Of a stretch of DNA of 64,000 bases, positions 1 through 7,548 are shown piece by piece. The stretch lies in contig NZ_AQYH01000007.1 of assembly GCF_000380505.1 (NCBI RefSeq), positions 310,001 through 374,000 on the forward strand, in the 5' to 3' direction. The translations under genes and the position numbers were made by a program. Every line of letters begins with the position of its first letter. Position 1 is the stretch's first letter. The DNA comes from Kaistia granuli DSM 23481 (GTDB lineage Bacteria > Pseudomonadota > Alphaproteobacteria > Rhizobiales > Kaistiaceae). The notes below the pieces were generated by a model. It worked only from the letters and a program-made list of their open reading frames with translations, was not told the DNA's origin and made no database searches.

Positions 1-312
1 CTCGGCGACGAAGGTGTAGCGATCCAGCCATTCCAGCAGTTCCGCGCCGAAGGCGCCGATCATCTGCATCTGCGGAAAATGCACATGCGCGTCGATGAAA
101 CCCGGGCAGATCAGGGCGTCGGCATGATGCGTCAGCGGCACGCCGGCCGGCAGCCGGGCCAGGCCCTCGGCCGCGTCCTCGACGCTGGCGATGCGGCCGT
201 CCTCGATCCGGATCAGCGCATCCGGCCAATAGTGCAGGGCTTCGCCGGCCGGCAACCGGAACGGGTCGCCGCGAAACGTCAGGGCGGGACCGCGGATCGC
301 CCGCTGCGTCAT
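1..312 (-). CDS. guaD: guanine deaminase, N-terminal part (runs off left edge)
   Basis: Partial gene: 104 codons from an ATG at 312 to the window edge, with no stop. Guanine deaminase hydrolyses guanine to xanthine and ammonia in purine breakdown in the cytosol. The visible part shows the amidohydrolase metal-binding motif GFIDAHVHFPQ (about residues 72-82) followed by MIGAFGAELLEWLDRYTF, which is the characteristic segment of the guanine deaminase subfamily rather than other amidohydrolases. The start is supported by an AAGGAAG-like ribosome binding site just upstream. The HpxZ-like gene 3.7 kb away also belongs to purine/ureide breakdown families, so a loose functional link is possible but not shown. 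The remaining zinc ligands lie outside the window. Confidence 0.85.
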   Translation of the reverse strand, partial: MTQRAIRGPALTFRGDPFRLPAGEALHYWPDALIRIEDGRIASVEDAAEGLARLPAGVPLTHHADALICPGFIDAHVHFPQMQMIGAFGAELLEWLDRYTFVAE

Positions 313-615
313 GGTGGCTTCCTTTTCCGGGAGGGGCGGAATCCGCCCCGAATACCTGCACTGGACACGAACGACCACGATCTCCCGGCCAGCCGGGAAA
401 TGCCAGTGGGGAAGATGCGCGAGTTTGAAATAGGATGCAGGCGAGGCGGTTCGCCCCTCGCCGGCCGCGCCGCGAAAGGCTCCGTCGCCGCTCTTCGCCG
501 ATTTCGAGGGCGCCGCGGGGGCACGGGCTCGAATCGGCCGCAGGGCGATTTGTGGACAGCGATGGCCGCAGCCGATAAAAGGCGCTGTCAGTAACCAGAC
601 GGAGCAGAGGTCGGT
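313..615. other. intergenic region, no gene seen
   Basis: This gap of about 300 bases separates the divergent guanine deaminase and ABC transporter genes. It must contain both promoters, but I cannot pick out convincing -35/-10 boxes. An open frame on the plus strand across it has no homology-like features and looks like a high-GC shadow. Ribosome binding sites for the two flanking genes lie at its ends. Confidence 0.4.
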
Positions 616-2526
616 GTGCGTCTCAGGACGCCGGACCAAGCGCACATGACAAAGCCCCAGGCTCAATTGCATCCCAAGACGCCGATGCCTCCCGAGGAGG
701 CAAAGCTCAATCTGCGTCGATGGGGCGATTTCTACCGCGCAATCGTCAACAATGACGAGGGAACGATCGGCGTGGTGGCGCGGATCCTGCGGGCCAACTT
801 CCGCGATCACCGCAAGGGCTATCTGATCTCTTTCGGCTTCCTGTTCCTTGTCGCTGCGATGACCTCGCTCTCGGCCTGGATCATGCGCGACGTCGTCAAC
901 CAGATATTCGTCGCCCAGAATGTCCAGATGCTCTGGGTGCTGTCCTTCGGCGTGATGGCGATCTTCATCGTCAAGGGCTTTGCCACCTATGGCCAGGTGG
1001 TCATCCAGAGCCGCATCGGCAATCGCATTGTCGCGGAGAACCAGAAGCGGTTCTACGATCGCTGCCTGAATTTCGGCCTCGATTTCTACAATGATCGCGC
1101 CTCAAGCGAACTGATCATGTCGATTTCGCGCGGTTCGAATGCCATCCGCTCGATCCTCGACACCATCGTGCTCAGCCTCGGCCGCGATCTCGTCACGCTG
1201 ATCGGCCTGATCTTCGTCATGGTCTACCAGGCGCCGCTGATGTCGATCATCGCGCTGCTGGTGGCGCCGATCGCGATCGTTTTCGTCACGCGTCTGGTGA
1301 AGCGCATCCGCAACATCTCCAAGTCGGAATTCGCCTCCAGCACGCAGATCGTCTCGATCATCCAGGAGACCGTGCACGGCGCCAAGATGGTCAAGGCCTT
1401 CGGGCTTGCCGATCACATGCGCGGCCGGATGACGGAGGCCGTATCGGCGGTCGAGCAGCGCGCCAACAAGGTGTCGCAACTGCAGGCCCGCACCAGCCCG
1501 CTGATGGAAACGCTTGGCGGCATCTCGATCGGTCTCGTCATCCTCTATGCCGGCTGGAGCACGATCTCCGCCGGCAAGACGCCGGGCGAGTTCATGTCGT
1601 TCATCACCGCGCTGCTGCTCGCCTACGAGCCGGCGAAGCGGCTGGCCCGCATGAATGTCGGCATCGCCGAAAGCCTGATCTCGGTGCGGGCGCTGTTCAA
1701 CATTCTCGACCATCCGCAGAGCGCGACGGAATCGGATGATCATCCGCCGCTGCGACTGACGCGTGGCAAGATCGAGCTCGAGGATGTGAGTTTCGGCTAC
1801 CGCAAGACCGATCCGGTGCTGCGGGATGTCAATCTGTCCGTCGACCACGGGCAGCGCCTGGCGCTGGTCGGGCCTTCGGGCGGCGGAAAATCGACCATCC
1901 TGTCGCTGATCCAGCGCTTCTACGATGTGCAGACGGGCGCGGTGAAGATCGACGGACAGGATATCCGCACCGTTTCAGTCGGCTCGCTGCGCCACCAGAT
2001 CGCCTTTGTCAGCCAGGACGTCTTCCTGTTCTCGGGCACCGTCGCCGACAACATCCGCATTGGCCGGCTGGGCGCGACCGATGCCGAGGTCGAGCAGGCG
2101 GCGCGTGATGCCTTCGCCTATGACTTCATCATGGGACTGCCGAAGGGCTTTCAGAGCCATGTCGGCGAGAACGGCGTGCAGCTTTCCGGCGGCCAGCGCC
2201 AGCGTATCGCCATCGCGCGCGCCATCCTGAAGAATGCGCCGATCCTGCTGCTCGACGAGGCCACATCGGCGCTCGATTCCGAATCCGAGCACATGATCCA
2301 GATCGCGCTCGACAAGCTGGTGGAGGGGCGCACGACGATCGTTATCGCCCACCGCCTGGCGACCATCCTGAACGCTGACAAGATCGCGGTGATCGAGCGC
2401 GGGCATGTCGTCGAGGTCGGAACGCATCCCGAGCTCGTGCGGCTCGGCGGCGTCTATGAGAAGCTCTACCGCTACCAGTTCGACGAGGGTGTTTCCGAAA
2501 AGGAAGCCGCCCAGGTGGCGCTCTGA
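616..2526 (+). CDS. ABC transporter, fused permease and ATPase (MsbA-like half transporter)
   Basis: A 636-residue half-transporter: an N-terminal six-helix ABC membrane domain (about residues 65-350) fused to an ATPase domain (about 380-620). Seen in the ATPase: Walker A GPSGGGKS near residue 419, signature LSGGQRQR near 523, Walker B ILLLDEATSALD near 543-555 and the H-loop IAHR. The protein resembles lipid A/multidrug exporters of the MsbA/LmrA type acting as a homodimer in the inner membrane; the substrate cannot be told from sequence. The GTG at 616 has AGAGG five bases upstream; an ATG at 646 is the alternative start. A strong hairpin terminator follows the gene, so it is probably monocistronic. 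Confidence 0.88.
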   Translation: MRLRTPDQAHMTKPQAQLHPKTPMPPEEAKLNLRRWGDFYRAIVNNDEGTIGVVARILRANFRDHRKGYLISFGFLFLVAAMTSLSAWIMRDVVNQIFVAQNVQMLWVLSFGVMAIFIVKGFATYGQVVIQSRIGNRIVAENQKRFYDRCLNFGLDFYNDRASSELIMSISRGSNAIRSILDTIVLSLGRDLVTLIGLIFVMVYQAPLMSIIALLVAPIAIVFVTRLVKRIRNISKSEFASSTQIVSIIQETVHGAKMVKAFGLADHMRGRMTEAVSAVEQRANKVSQLQARTSPLMETLGGISIGLVILYAGWSTISAGKTPGEFMSFITALLLAYEPAKRLARMNVGIAESLISVRALFNILDHPQSATESDDHPPLRLTRGKIELEDVSFGYRKTDPVLRDVNLSVDHGQRLALVGPSGGGKSTILSLIQRFYDVQTGAVKIDGQDIRTVSVGSLRHQIAFVSQDVFLFSGTVADNIRIGRLGATDAEVEQAARDAFAYDFIMGLPKGFQSHVGENGVQLSGGQRQRIAIARAILKNAPILLLDEATSALDSESEHMIQIALDKLVEGRTTIVIAHRLATILNADKIAVIERGHVVEVGTHPELVRLGGVYEKLYRYQFDEGVSEKEAAQVAL

Positions 2527-2615
2527 GGCCACGCGGCGGCCGGTTCGTCCGGCTGGCCTCGATCGTGTCCCGTTCGGGAGGCCCGCGCCATCGCGGCGCC
2601 CATCCCTGAAGGCTT

Positions 2616-2646
2616 CGGCCCTCCCTGCGCGGGAGGGCCGTTTTCG
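2616..2646 (+). terminator. Rho-independent terminator after the ABC transporter
   Basis: A perfect 10-bp GC stem (2616-2625 pairing with 2631-2640, five-base loop) is followed by TTTT. It lies 90 bases after the ABC transporter stop and just before the end of the convergent FAH-family gene. Confidence 0.8.
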
Positions 2647-2665
2647 TTTGCGACGCGCGCCGGGC

Positions 2666-3844
2666 TCAGAGCAGGCCGCGGCCGGCGAGGTTGCGCATCA
2701 GCGCCGCCGTGCCGAAGGTCCAGGGCTCGGCGTCGGGGCAGAGCACGACCCGGTTCGACAGCTTGCCGAGCTTCGGCGCGCTGATCGTGACGATGTCGCC
2801 GACCTTGTGGGTGAAGCCCTGGCCGGGGCCGTCGCGGTCCTGCACCGGCGCGAACATCGTGCCGAGATAGAGCACGAAGCCGTCCGGATACTGGTGGTTC
2901 TTGCCGACCGTCTGCTTGACCAGGTCTTCCGGGTCGCGGCTGATCTTCGACATGGCGCTGGAGCCGTCGAGGCGGAAGCCGTCGGTCTCGCCGTCAACCG
3001 TCAGCCGGACCTCGGTCTGCCGCACGTCGTCGAGCGAGAAGCCGCCGTCGAACAGGCGGATCATCGGGCCGACCGAGGCGCTGGCGTTGTTGTCCTTGGC
3101 CTTAGAGAGCAGCAGAGCCGAGCGGCCTTCGACGTCGCGCAGGTTGACGTCATTGCCGAGCGTGGCGCCGATGATCTTGCCGGCCGAGGAGACGACCAGC
3201 ACAACTTCCGGCTCGGGATTGTTCCAGGTCGAGATCGGATGGATGCCGATCTCGGCGAGGTGGCCGACCGCTGACATCGGCTGGGCCTTCGAGAAGATCT
3301 CGGCGTCGGGGCCGATGCCGACCTCGAGATATTGCGACCACATGCCCTTCTCGATCAGCAGCTTCTTGAGCGCCATGGCCTGCTCGGAGCCGGGGCGCAG
3401 CGCCGCCAAATCGTCGCCGATGGTGGTGGTGATCTCGGAGCGGATCGCATTGGCGCGCTCGGGCAGGCCGCGGGCCTGCTCCTCGATGACGCGCTCGAGC
3501 ATCGAGACGACGAAGGTGACGCCGGCCGCCTTGACGGCCTGCAGGTCGATCGGCGCGATCAGATAGGGCTTGGACGGGTCGCGGTTGGCGAGCGGCGTGT
3601 TGGCCAGAATTTCCTCGAAGCTGCCGACCAGCTCACCGTCCGCCGTCGTGGCGACGCGGGCCGGATCCTGCTCCTCGCAGAGATCGCGCATGGTGACGAC
3701 GGAGGCGGTGATGTCGATCAGCTGGCCGTCGCGCAGGACGACGACCGACGGGCCGTCGACGTCGGGACGGAAAACGCGGCCGACGAGCGTCGCGGCCTCC
3801 GCGTCCTCGGGCAGCGCAAAGCGGGCGGCAGTGTCGAGCGGCAT
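2666..3844 (-). CDS. fumarylacetoacetate hydrolase (FAH) family protein
   Basis: A 392-residue protein of the FAH superfamily, metal-dependent enzymes that hydrolyse, isomerise or dehydrate 2-keto acids. The C-terminal half carries the family pattern: a segment SVGPMIRLFD, then VVSSAGKIIGATLGNDVNLRD, and near the end GQGFTHKVGDIVTISAPKLG, which matches the conserved end of the FAH fold where a G-D-x-V turn is typical. It is longer than the roughly 280-residue bacterial isomerases, with an extended N-terminal domain (residues 1-110). The substrate is unknown; relatives of this length are often found with sugar-acid or aromatic catabolism genes. The gene is convergent with the ABC transporter and divergent from the HpxZ-like gene. 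Start ATG at 3844. Confidence 0.8.
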   Translation of the reverse strand: MPLDTAARFALPEDAEAATLVGRVFRPDVDGPSVVVLRDGQLIDITASVVTMRDLCEEQDPARVATTADGELVGSFEEILANTPLANRDPSKPYLIAPIDLQAVKAAGVTFVVSMLERVIEEQARGLPERANAIRSEITTTIGDDLAALRPGSEQAMALKKLLIEKGMWSQYLEVGIGPDAEIFSKAQPMSAVGHLAEIGIHPISTWNNPEPEVVLVVSSAGKIIGATLGNDVNLRDVEGRSALLLSKAKDNNASASVGPMIRLFDGGFSLDDVRQTEVRLTVDGETDGFRLDGSSAMSKISRDPEDLVKQTVGKNHQYPDGFVLYLGTMFAPVQDRDGPGQGFTHKVGDIVTISAPKLGKLSNRVVLCPDAEPWTFGTAALMRNLAGRGLL

Positions 3845-3996
3845 AGGGACGGTCTCCGGATTTTCGGCGTGGGGCCGACAGTTGAAAAACGGCGCCCCCG
3901 TTATAGCCTGCGATGCGCGATAGGCCAGATGTCTGTCGCTTTTCGTGTGGGTGCCGTCGCGACCCCGCGCGTTGCGATCGTCGCCGCGACCGAAAG

Positions 3997-4398
3997 ATGC
4001 CGATGCAGATCGATATTCCGGAGATCAAGGCGGAGCTGGAGGCGGCCTTCGCCCGCTACGAGCGGGCGCTGGTCGGCAATGACGTCGAGACGCTCGATGC
4101 GCTCTTCCTCGACGCGCCGACGACGATCCGCTACGGCGCCGGCGAGAATCTCTATGGCTATGCCGAGATCCAGGCGTTCCGCGCCGGCCGCTCGCCGGCC
4201 GGCCTGGCGCGTGCGCTGGAGCGCACGGTGATCACGACCTATGGCCGCGACTTCGGCACCGCCTCGACCTTGTTCCGGCGCGACGGCGCTCCCGGCCGCG
4301 TCGGCCGCCAGATGCAGAGCTGGGTCCGTACGCCTGCCGGCTGGCGCATCGTCGCCGCCCATGTCAGCGTCATTGCCGATCCGGATCCGGGTCGTTGA
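3997..4398 (+). CDS. HpxZ/AtzH-like protein (DUF3225)
   Basis: A protein of about 133 residues with the SnoaL-like (NTF2-like) fold of the DUF3225 family. Recognisable are the N-terminal helix EIKAELEAAFARYERALVGND, the segment FLDAPTTIRYGAGENLYGYAEI, and the C-terminal VGRQMQSWVRTPAGWRIVAAHVS. In Klebsiella the family member HpxZ is encoded with oxalurate amidohydrolase genes; AtzH in the cyanuric acid pathway is a relative with 1,3-dicarboxyurea deamidase activity. No HpxW/HpxY or AtzE/AtzG partner is next to it here, so the exact reaction is open. The open frame reaches back to 3913, but the family N-terminus fits ATG 3997 or 4003. It ends seven bases before the convergent mtgA. Confidence 0.72.
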   Translation: MPMQIDIPEIKAELEAAFARYERALVGNDVETLDALFLDAPTTIRYGAGENLYGYAEIQAFRAGRSPAGLARALERTVITTYGRDFGTASTLFRRDGAPGRVGRQMQSWVRTPAGWRIVAAHVSVIADPDPGR

Positions 4399-4405
4399 GC
4401 GTCGC

Positions 4406-5107
4406 TCAGATGCAGCCGACGTAGTCGCGCGCCGCGCGGGCCCTGGCCTGGATGTTGCGGGCGCGGTTCTGCAGATAGCGCGTCGGCTTGGCCGGATTGC
4501 GGGTGATCGGATTGGGCAGGGCGGCCGTCAGCAGGGCGGCCTCGCGCGCCGTCAGTTTCGACGCCGGCTTCTTGAAATAGTACTGCGCCGCCGCCTCCGC
4601 CCCGAACAGGCCTGGGCCCCATTCGGCGATGTTCAGGTAGATTTCCATGACGCGACGCTTCGACAGGATGAAGTCGGCGTAGTAGGCGAGGGGAATTTCC
4701 AGCGCCTTGCGGACATAGGATCGCGATTGCCAGAGGAAGAGGTTCTTGACTGTCTGCATGGCGATCGTGCTGGCGCCGCGCGACGGACCGCCCTCGCGGT
4801 CGAGCACCTCGTTGAGGGCGCCCCAGTCAACGCCGGAATGGCTGCAGAACTGGCCGTCCTCCGACATCACCACTGAATTGACCAGCGCCGGGGCGATCTG
4901 GTCGATCGGCACCCAGCGCCGATCCATGCCCTGGCCGGTGATGCCCGACCAGAGCATCAGCGTCGAGACGGGCGGCACGAAGGCGTAGATCGGCGTCAGC
5001 ACCAGCGGCAGGGCGATGACGACCAGTGCGACACGCAGCGCGACGCCGACGAGGCCCCGACTATTGGCGAAGGGGCGAGACAGGGCTGCCGGCAATCTGA
5101 GGCTCAT
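4406..5107 (-). CDS. mtgA: monofunctional peptidoglycan glycosyltransferase MtgA
   Basis: A 233-residue membrane-anchored GT51 enzyme that polymerises lipid II into glycan strands without transpeptidase activity. A single transmembrane segment lies at about residues 22-50. The catalytic glutamate region reads SEDGQFCSHSGVDW (Glu83), followed by the second family motif GASTIAMQTVKNLFLW and the lysine-rich stretch SYVRKALEIPLAYYADFILSKRRVMEIYLN. The length fits the family. The start codon overlaps the stop of the upstream oxyR gene (ATGA at 5104-5107), so the two are probably co-transcribed and translationally coupled, an unusual pairing of cell-wall synthesis with a peroxide regulator. Confidence 0.93.
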   Translation of the reverse strand: MSLRLPAALSRPFANSRGLVGVALRVALVVIALPLVLTPIYAFVPPVSTLMLWSGITGQGMDRRWVPIDQIAPALVNSVVMSEDGQFCSHSGVDWGALNEVLDREGGPSRGASTIAMQTVKNLFLWQSRSYVRKALEIPLAYYADFILSKRRVMEIYLNIAEWGPGLFGAEAAAQYYFKKPASKLTAREAALLTAALPNPITRNPAKPTRYLQNRARNIQARARAARDYVGCI

Positions 5108-6036
5108 GCGGCATCCAGTGCAGGTCGGTGCGGAACCGGCTCGACGGCGAGTTTGCGGAGGAAGGCGGTCAGAAGCCGGAAATCCGCCTCGCGGCTTGAT
5201 CCCTTGCGCCAGACCAGGCCGAGCGAACGGCGCGCGGGAAGTCCGGCCAGTTCCAGGAGCTGGATGTCGGTGCCCGACAGGATGCCCGCCTCGACCGCGA
5301 TGCGCGGCAGGAAGGTGATGCCGAGCTGGTTGTCTACCATCTGGACCAGCGTCGACAGGCTGGAGGCCCGGATCTCCTCGTTCTGCCGGTCGGCCAGGGC
5401 AGGCGCGACGGCGCGGATGTGATCGCGCAGGCAGTGGCCGTCTTCCAGCAGGAGCAGCGTCTCGTTGGCCAGTTCTTCGCGGCGAACCTGGCGGCGGCCG
5501 GCGAGCGGATGATGTTCGTCGACCGCGAGCAGCAGCGTGTCCTCGGCGATGATCTCGCTCGCAAGGCCGTCGGTCTGGACCGGGAAGGCGATGAGGCAGA
5601 TATCGAGCCGGCCGGCGCGCAGGTCGTCCAGCAGCGTCCGCGTCAGATCCTCGCGCAGATGCAGCCGGAGGTCCGGATAGGCCCGGCGCAGGTCGGGCAG
5701 GGCGCGCGGCAGGAAATAGGGCGCGATCGACGGGATGACGCCGAGGCGGATGCGACCGGAGAGTGGCGCCTGGCTGGCGCGGGCGGCGTCGACCATCTCG
5801 CGAGCATCGACCAGAAGCGTCTTCATCCGCCGAACGGTCTCCTCGCCCGCCGAGGTCAGCGACAATCCCCGGTTGGAACGGTCGATCAGGCTGACGCCGA
5901 TGATCTCTTCCAATTGGCGGATGGCATCGGAAAGGGTCGACTGGGTGACATGCGACGCTGCCGCCGCGCGGCTGAACGAGCCGGTCTCGGCGAGGGCCAC
6001 GAAATACTGCATCTGGCGGAGCGTCGGGAGCAACAT
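5104..6036 (-). CDS. oxyR: LysR-type peroxide regulator OxyR
   Basis: A 310-residue LysR-family regulator. The winged helix-turn-helix is at residues 1-60 (RQMQYFVALAETGSFSRAA, then TQSTLSDAIRQLE) and the effector domain follows. The OxyR signature LLEDGHCLRD is present, placing the peroxide-reactive cysteine at Cys202 (equivalent to E. coli Cys199). The second, resolving cysteine nine residues on is replaced by Ala211; the only other cysteine is Cys147. The gene is divergent from ahpC-ahpD, the classic OxyR target arrangement. The open frame extends back to 6801 but homology begins at ATG 6036. Its stop overlaps the mtgA start. Confidence 0.9.
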   Translation of the reverse strand: MLLPTLRQMQYFVALAETGSFSRAAAASHVTQSTLSDAIRQLEEIIGVSLIDRSNRGLSLTSAGEETVRRMKTLLVDAREMVDAARASQAPLSGRIRLGVIPSIAPYFLPRALPDLRRAYPDLRLHLREDLTRTLLDDLRAGRLDICLIAFPVQTDGLASEIIAEDTLLLAVDEHHPLAGRRQVRREELANETLLLLEDGHCLRDHIRAVAPALADRQNEEIRASSLSTLVQMVDNQLGITFLPRIAVEAGILSGTDIQLLELAGLPARRSLGLVWRKGSSREADFRLLTAFLRKLAVEPVPHRPALDAA

Positions 6037-6090
6037 GGTCCTGCTATAGCGGCCGTACGGCGGAACGACAATCGAGTTTTCCGATGGCAC

Positions 6091-6118
6091 GCTTCGGTTA
6101 TTACGATTTGACCGAAGC
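6091..6118. promoter_or_regulatory. inverted repeat between oxyR and ahpC, putative OxyR operator
   Basis: A perfect 8-bp inverted repeat, GCTTCGGT and ACCGAAGC, is separated by 12 bases in the 183-base gap between the divergent oxyR and ahpC genes. LysR-type regulators bind dyad-symmetric sites in such gaps, so this is the best candidate operator. It does not match the E. coli OxyR consensus closely. A second short palindrome, GCTATAGC, lies at 6043-6050 close to the oxyR start. Confidence 0.45.
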
Positions 6119-6219
6119 ACCGGCGCATGGGATCTCTTCGCACCTGCAGCAGCGAATCTAACTTCTTGGATGCGCTGCGATATCTTGCAACCCGATCCAG
6201 TTCTGGACAGGAGATTAGA

Positions 6220-6771
6220 ATGCTCGGCATTGGCGACAAGCTGCCTGAATTCTCGGTTACCGGCGTCAAGCCCGGCTTCAACCAGCACGAGGAAAACGGC
6301 GAGAGCGCCTTCGAGACGATCACGGCGGCGAGCTTCCCCGGCAAGTGGAAGGTCATCTTCTTCTACCCGAAGGATTTCACCTTCGTCTGCCCGACCGAGA
6401 TCGCCGAATTCGCTCGCCTCGCCGGCGATTTCGAGGACCGCGACGCAGTTGTCCTCGGCGGCTCGACCGACAACGAGTTCGTCAAGCTGGCCTGGCGCCG
6501 CGATCACAAGGACCTGGACCGGCTGCCGATCTGGAACTTCGCCGATACCAATGGCTCGCTGGTCGATGGCCTCGGCGTGCGTTCGCCGGACGGCGTCGCC
6601 TATCGCGTCACCTACATCGTCGATCCGGAAGGCACGATCCAGCACAGCTACGCGACCAACCTGAACGTCGGCCGTAACCCGAAGGATACGCTGCGCGTCC
6701 TCGACGCCCTGCAGACCGACGAGCTCTGCCCGTGCAACCGCGAAGTCGGCGGCGCCACGCTGGCGGCCTGA
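6220..6771 (+). CDS. ahpC: alkyl hydroperoxide reductase C (2-Cys peroxiredoxin)
   Basis: A 183-residue peroxiredoxin that reduces hydrogen peroxide and organic hydroperoxides. The peroxidatic cysteine is Cys57 in [13 protein letters not shown]; the C-terminus carries two further cysteines, Cys170 and Cys172, in DELCPCNRE. This three-cysteine arrangement is that of the mycobacterial-type AhpC that is reduced by AhpD instead of AhpF, and ahpD is indeed the next gene. The ATG at 6220 has AGGAG at 6209-6213; the open frame further upstream is not homologous to the family. Expression is expected to be controlled by the divergent oxyR. Confidence 0.95.
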   Translation: MLGIGDKLPEFSVTGVKPGFNQHEENGESAFETITAASFPGKWKVIFFYPKDFTFVCPTEIAEFARLAGDFEDRDAVVLGGSTDNEFVKLAWRRDHKDLDRLPIWNFADTNGSLVDGLGVRSPDGVAYRVTYIVDPEGTIQHSYATNLNVGRNPKDTLRVLDALQTDELCPCNREVGGATLAA

Positions 6772-6917
6772 TTGGAATAGCCGGACGGGCGGTCGTGCCA
6801 AGGCATGGCTGCCCGCCCGGAACCCTGCGACGAGCTTCGTCCGATCCGTGTTTCAAGCGCCCTCGCGATCCGCCCGTCGACCGGACGGGACCGCCGGCGC
6901 GATGCCAAAGGTTTCCC

Positions 6918-7454
6918 ATGTCGATCGATCAGCTGAAGTCCCGGATCCCGGATTTCGCCAAGGACGTCCGCCTCAACCTGTCGACGCTCGCCTCCGACGA
7001 GACGCTGCCGCCGCAGCAGAAATACGGCCTGATCGTCGCCTGCGCGATCGCCAGCCGCAATCCGGTGGTCAAGTCGGCGCTCGAGGCCGAGGCCGCGCAG
7101 CATCTGTCGCCGGCAGCGCTCGCCGCCGCCAAGTCGGCCGCGTCGATCATGGCGATGAACAACGTCTATTACCGCTTCAGCCATCTGGTCGCGAATACCG
7201 AATACCGCACCATGCCGGCAAAGCTGCGCATGAACGTCATCGGCAATCCCGGCGTCGACAAGCTGGACTTCGAGCTCTGGTCGCTCGCCGTGTCCGCCAT
7301 CAATGGCTGCGGCATGTGCATGGACAGCCATGAGGCGATCCTGCGCAAGGCGAATGTGTCGTCCGAAGTGATCCAGACCGCGGTGCGCTTCGCCGCGATC
7401 ATCCAGTCGGTCGCCGTCGCGCTCGAAGCGGCGGAAGCTGTCGAAGCCGCCTGA
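6918..7454 (+). CDS. ahpD: alkylhydroperoxidase AhpD
   Basis: A 178-residue all-helical AhpD protein, which transfers electrons from dihydrolipoamide-type donors to AhpC and has weak peroxidase activity itself. The active-site motif [12 protein letters not shown] holds Cys131, Cys134 and His138, and the glutamate of the proton relay is probably Glu119. Length and motif positions match Mycobacterium AhpD almost exactly. It lies 146 bases after ahpC, probably in one transcript. There is no ahpF nearby, which is consistent with this reductase system. A GC hairpin (7464-7488) without a T-run follows the stop. Confidence 0.95.
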   Translation: MSIDQLKSRIPDFAKDVRLNLSTLASDETLPPQQKYGLIVACAIASRNPVVKSALEAEAAQHLSPAALAAAKSAASIMAMNNVYYRFSHLVANTEYRTMPAKLRMNVIGNPGVDKLDFELWSLAVSAINGCGMCMDSHEAILRKANVSSEVIQTAVRFAAIIQSVAVALEAAEAVEAA

Positions 7455-7548
7455 CCATCGATCGGCCCGCCGTCGCGAATGGCGGGCCCGACACACCGCT
7501 CGCGGGCCTTATCCCGGGCGGAAGCGCTATCCGCCGTCCGGTAGCGCG

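Noticed and set aside
7464-7488. GC hairpin after ahpD as a Rho-independent terminator
   Set aside because: The 8-bp stem is real but no T-run follows, so I kept it only as a note in the ahpD entry.
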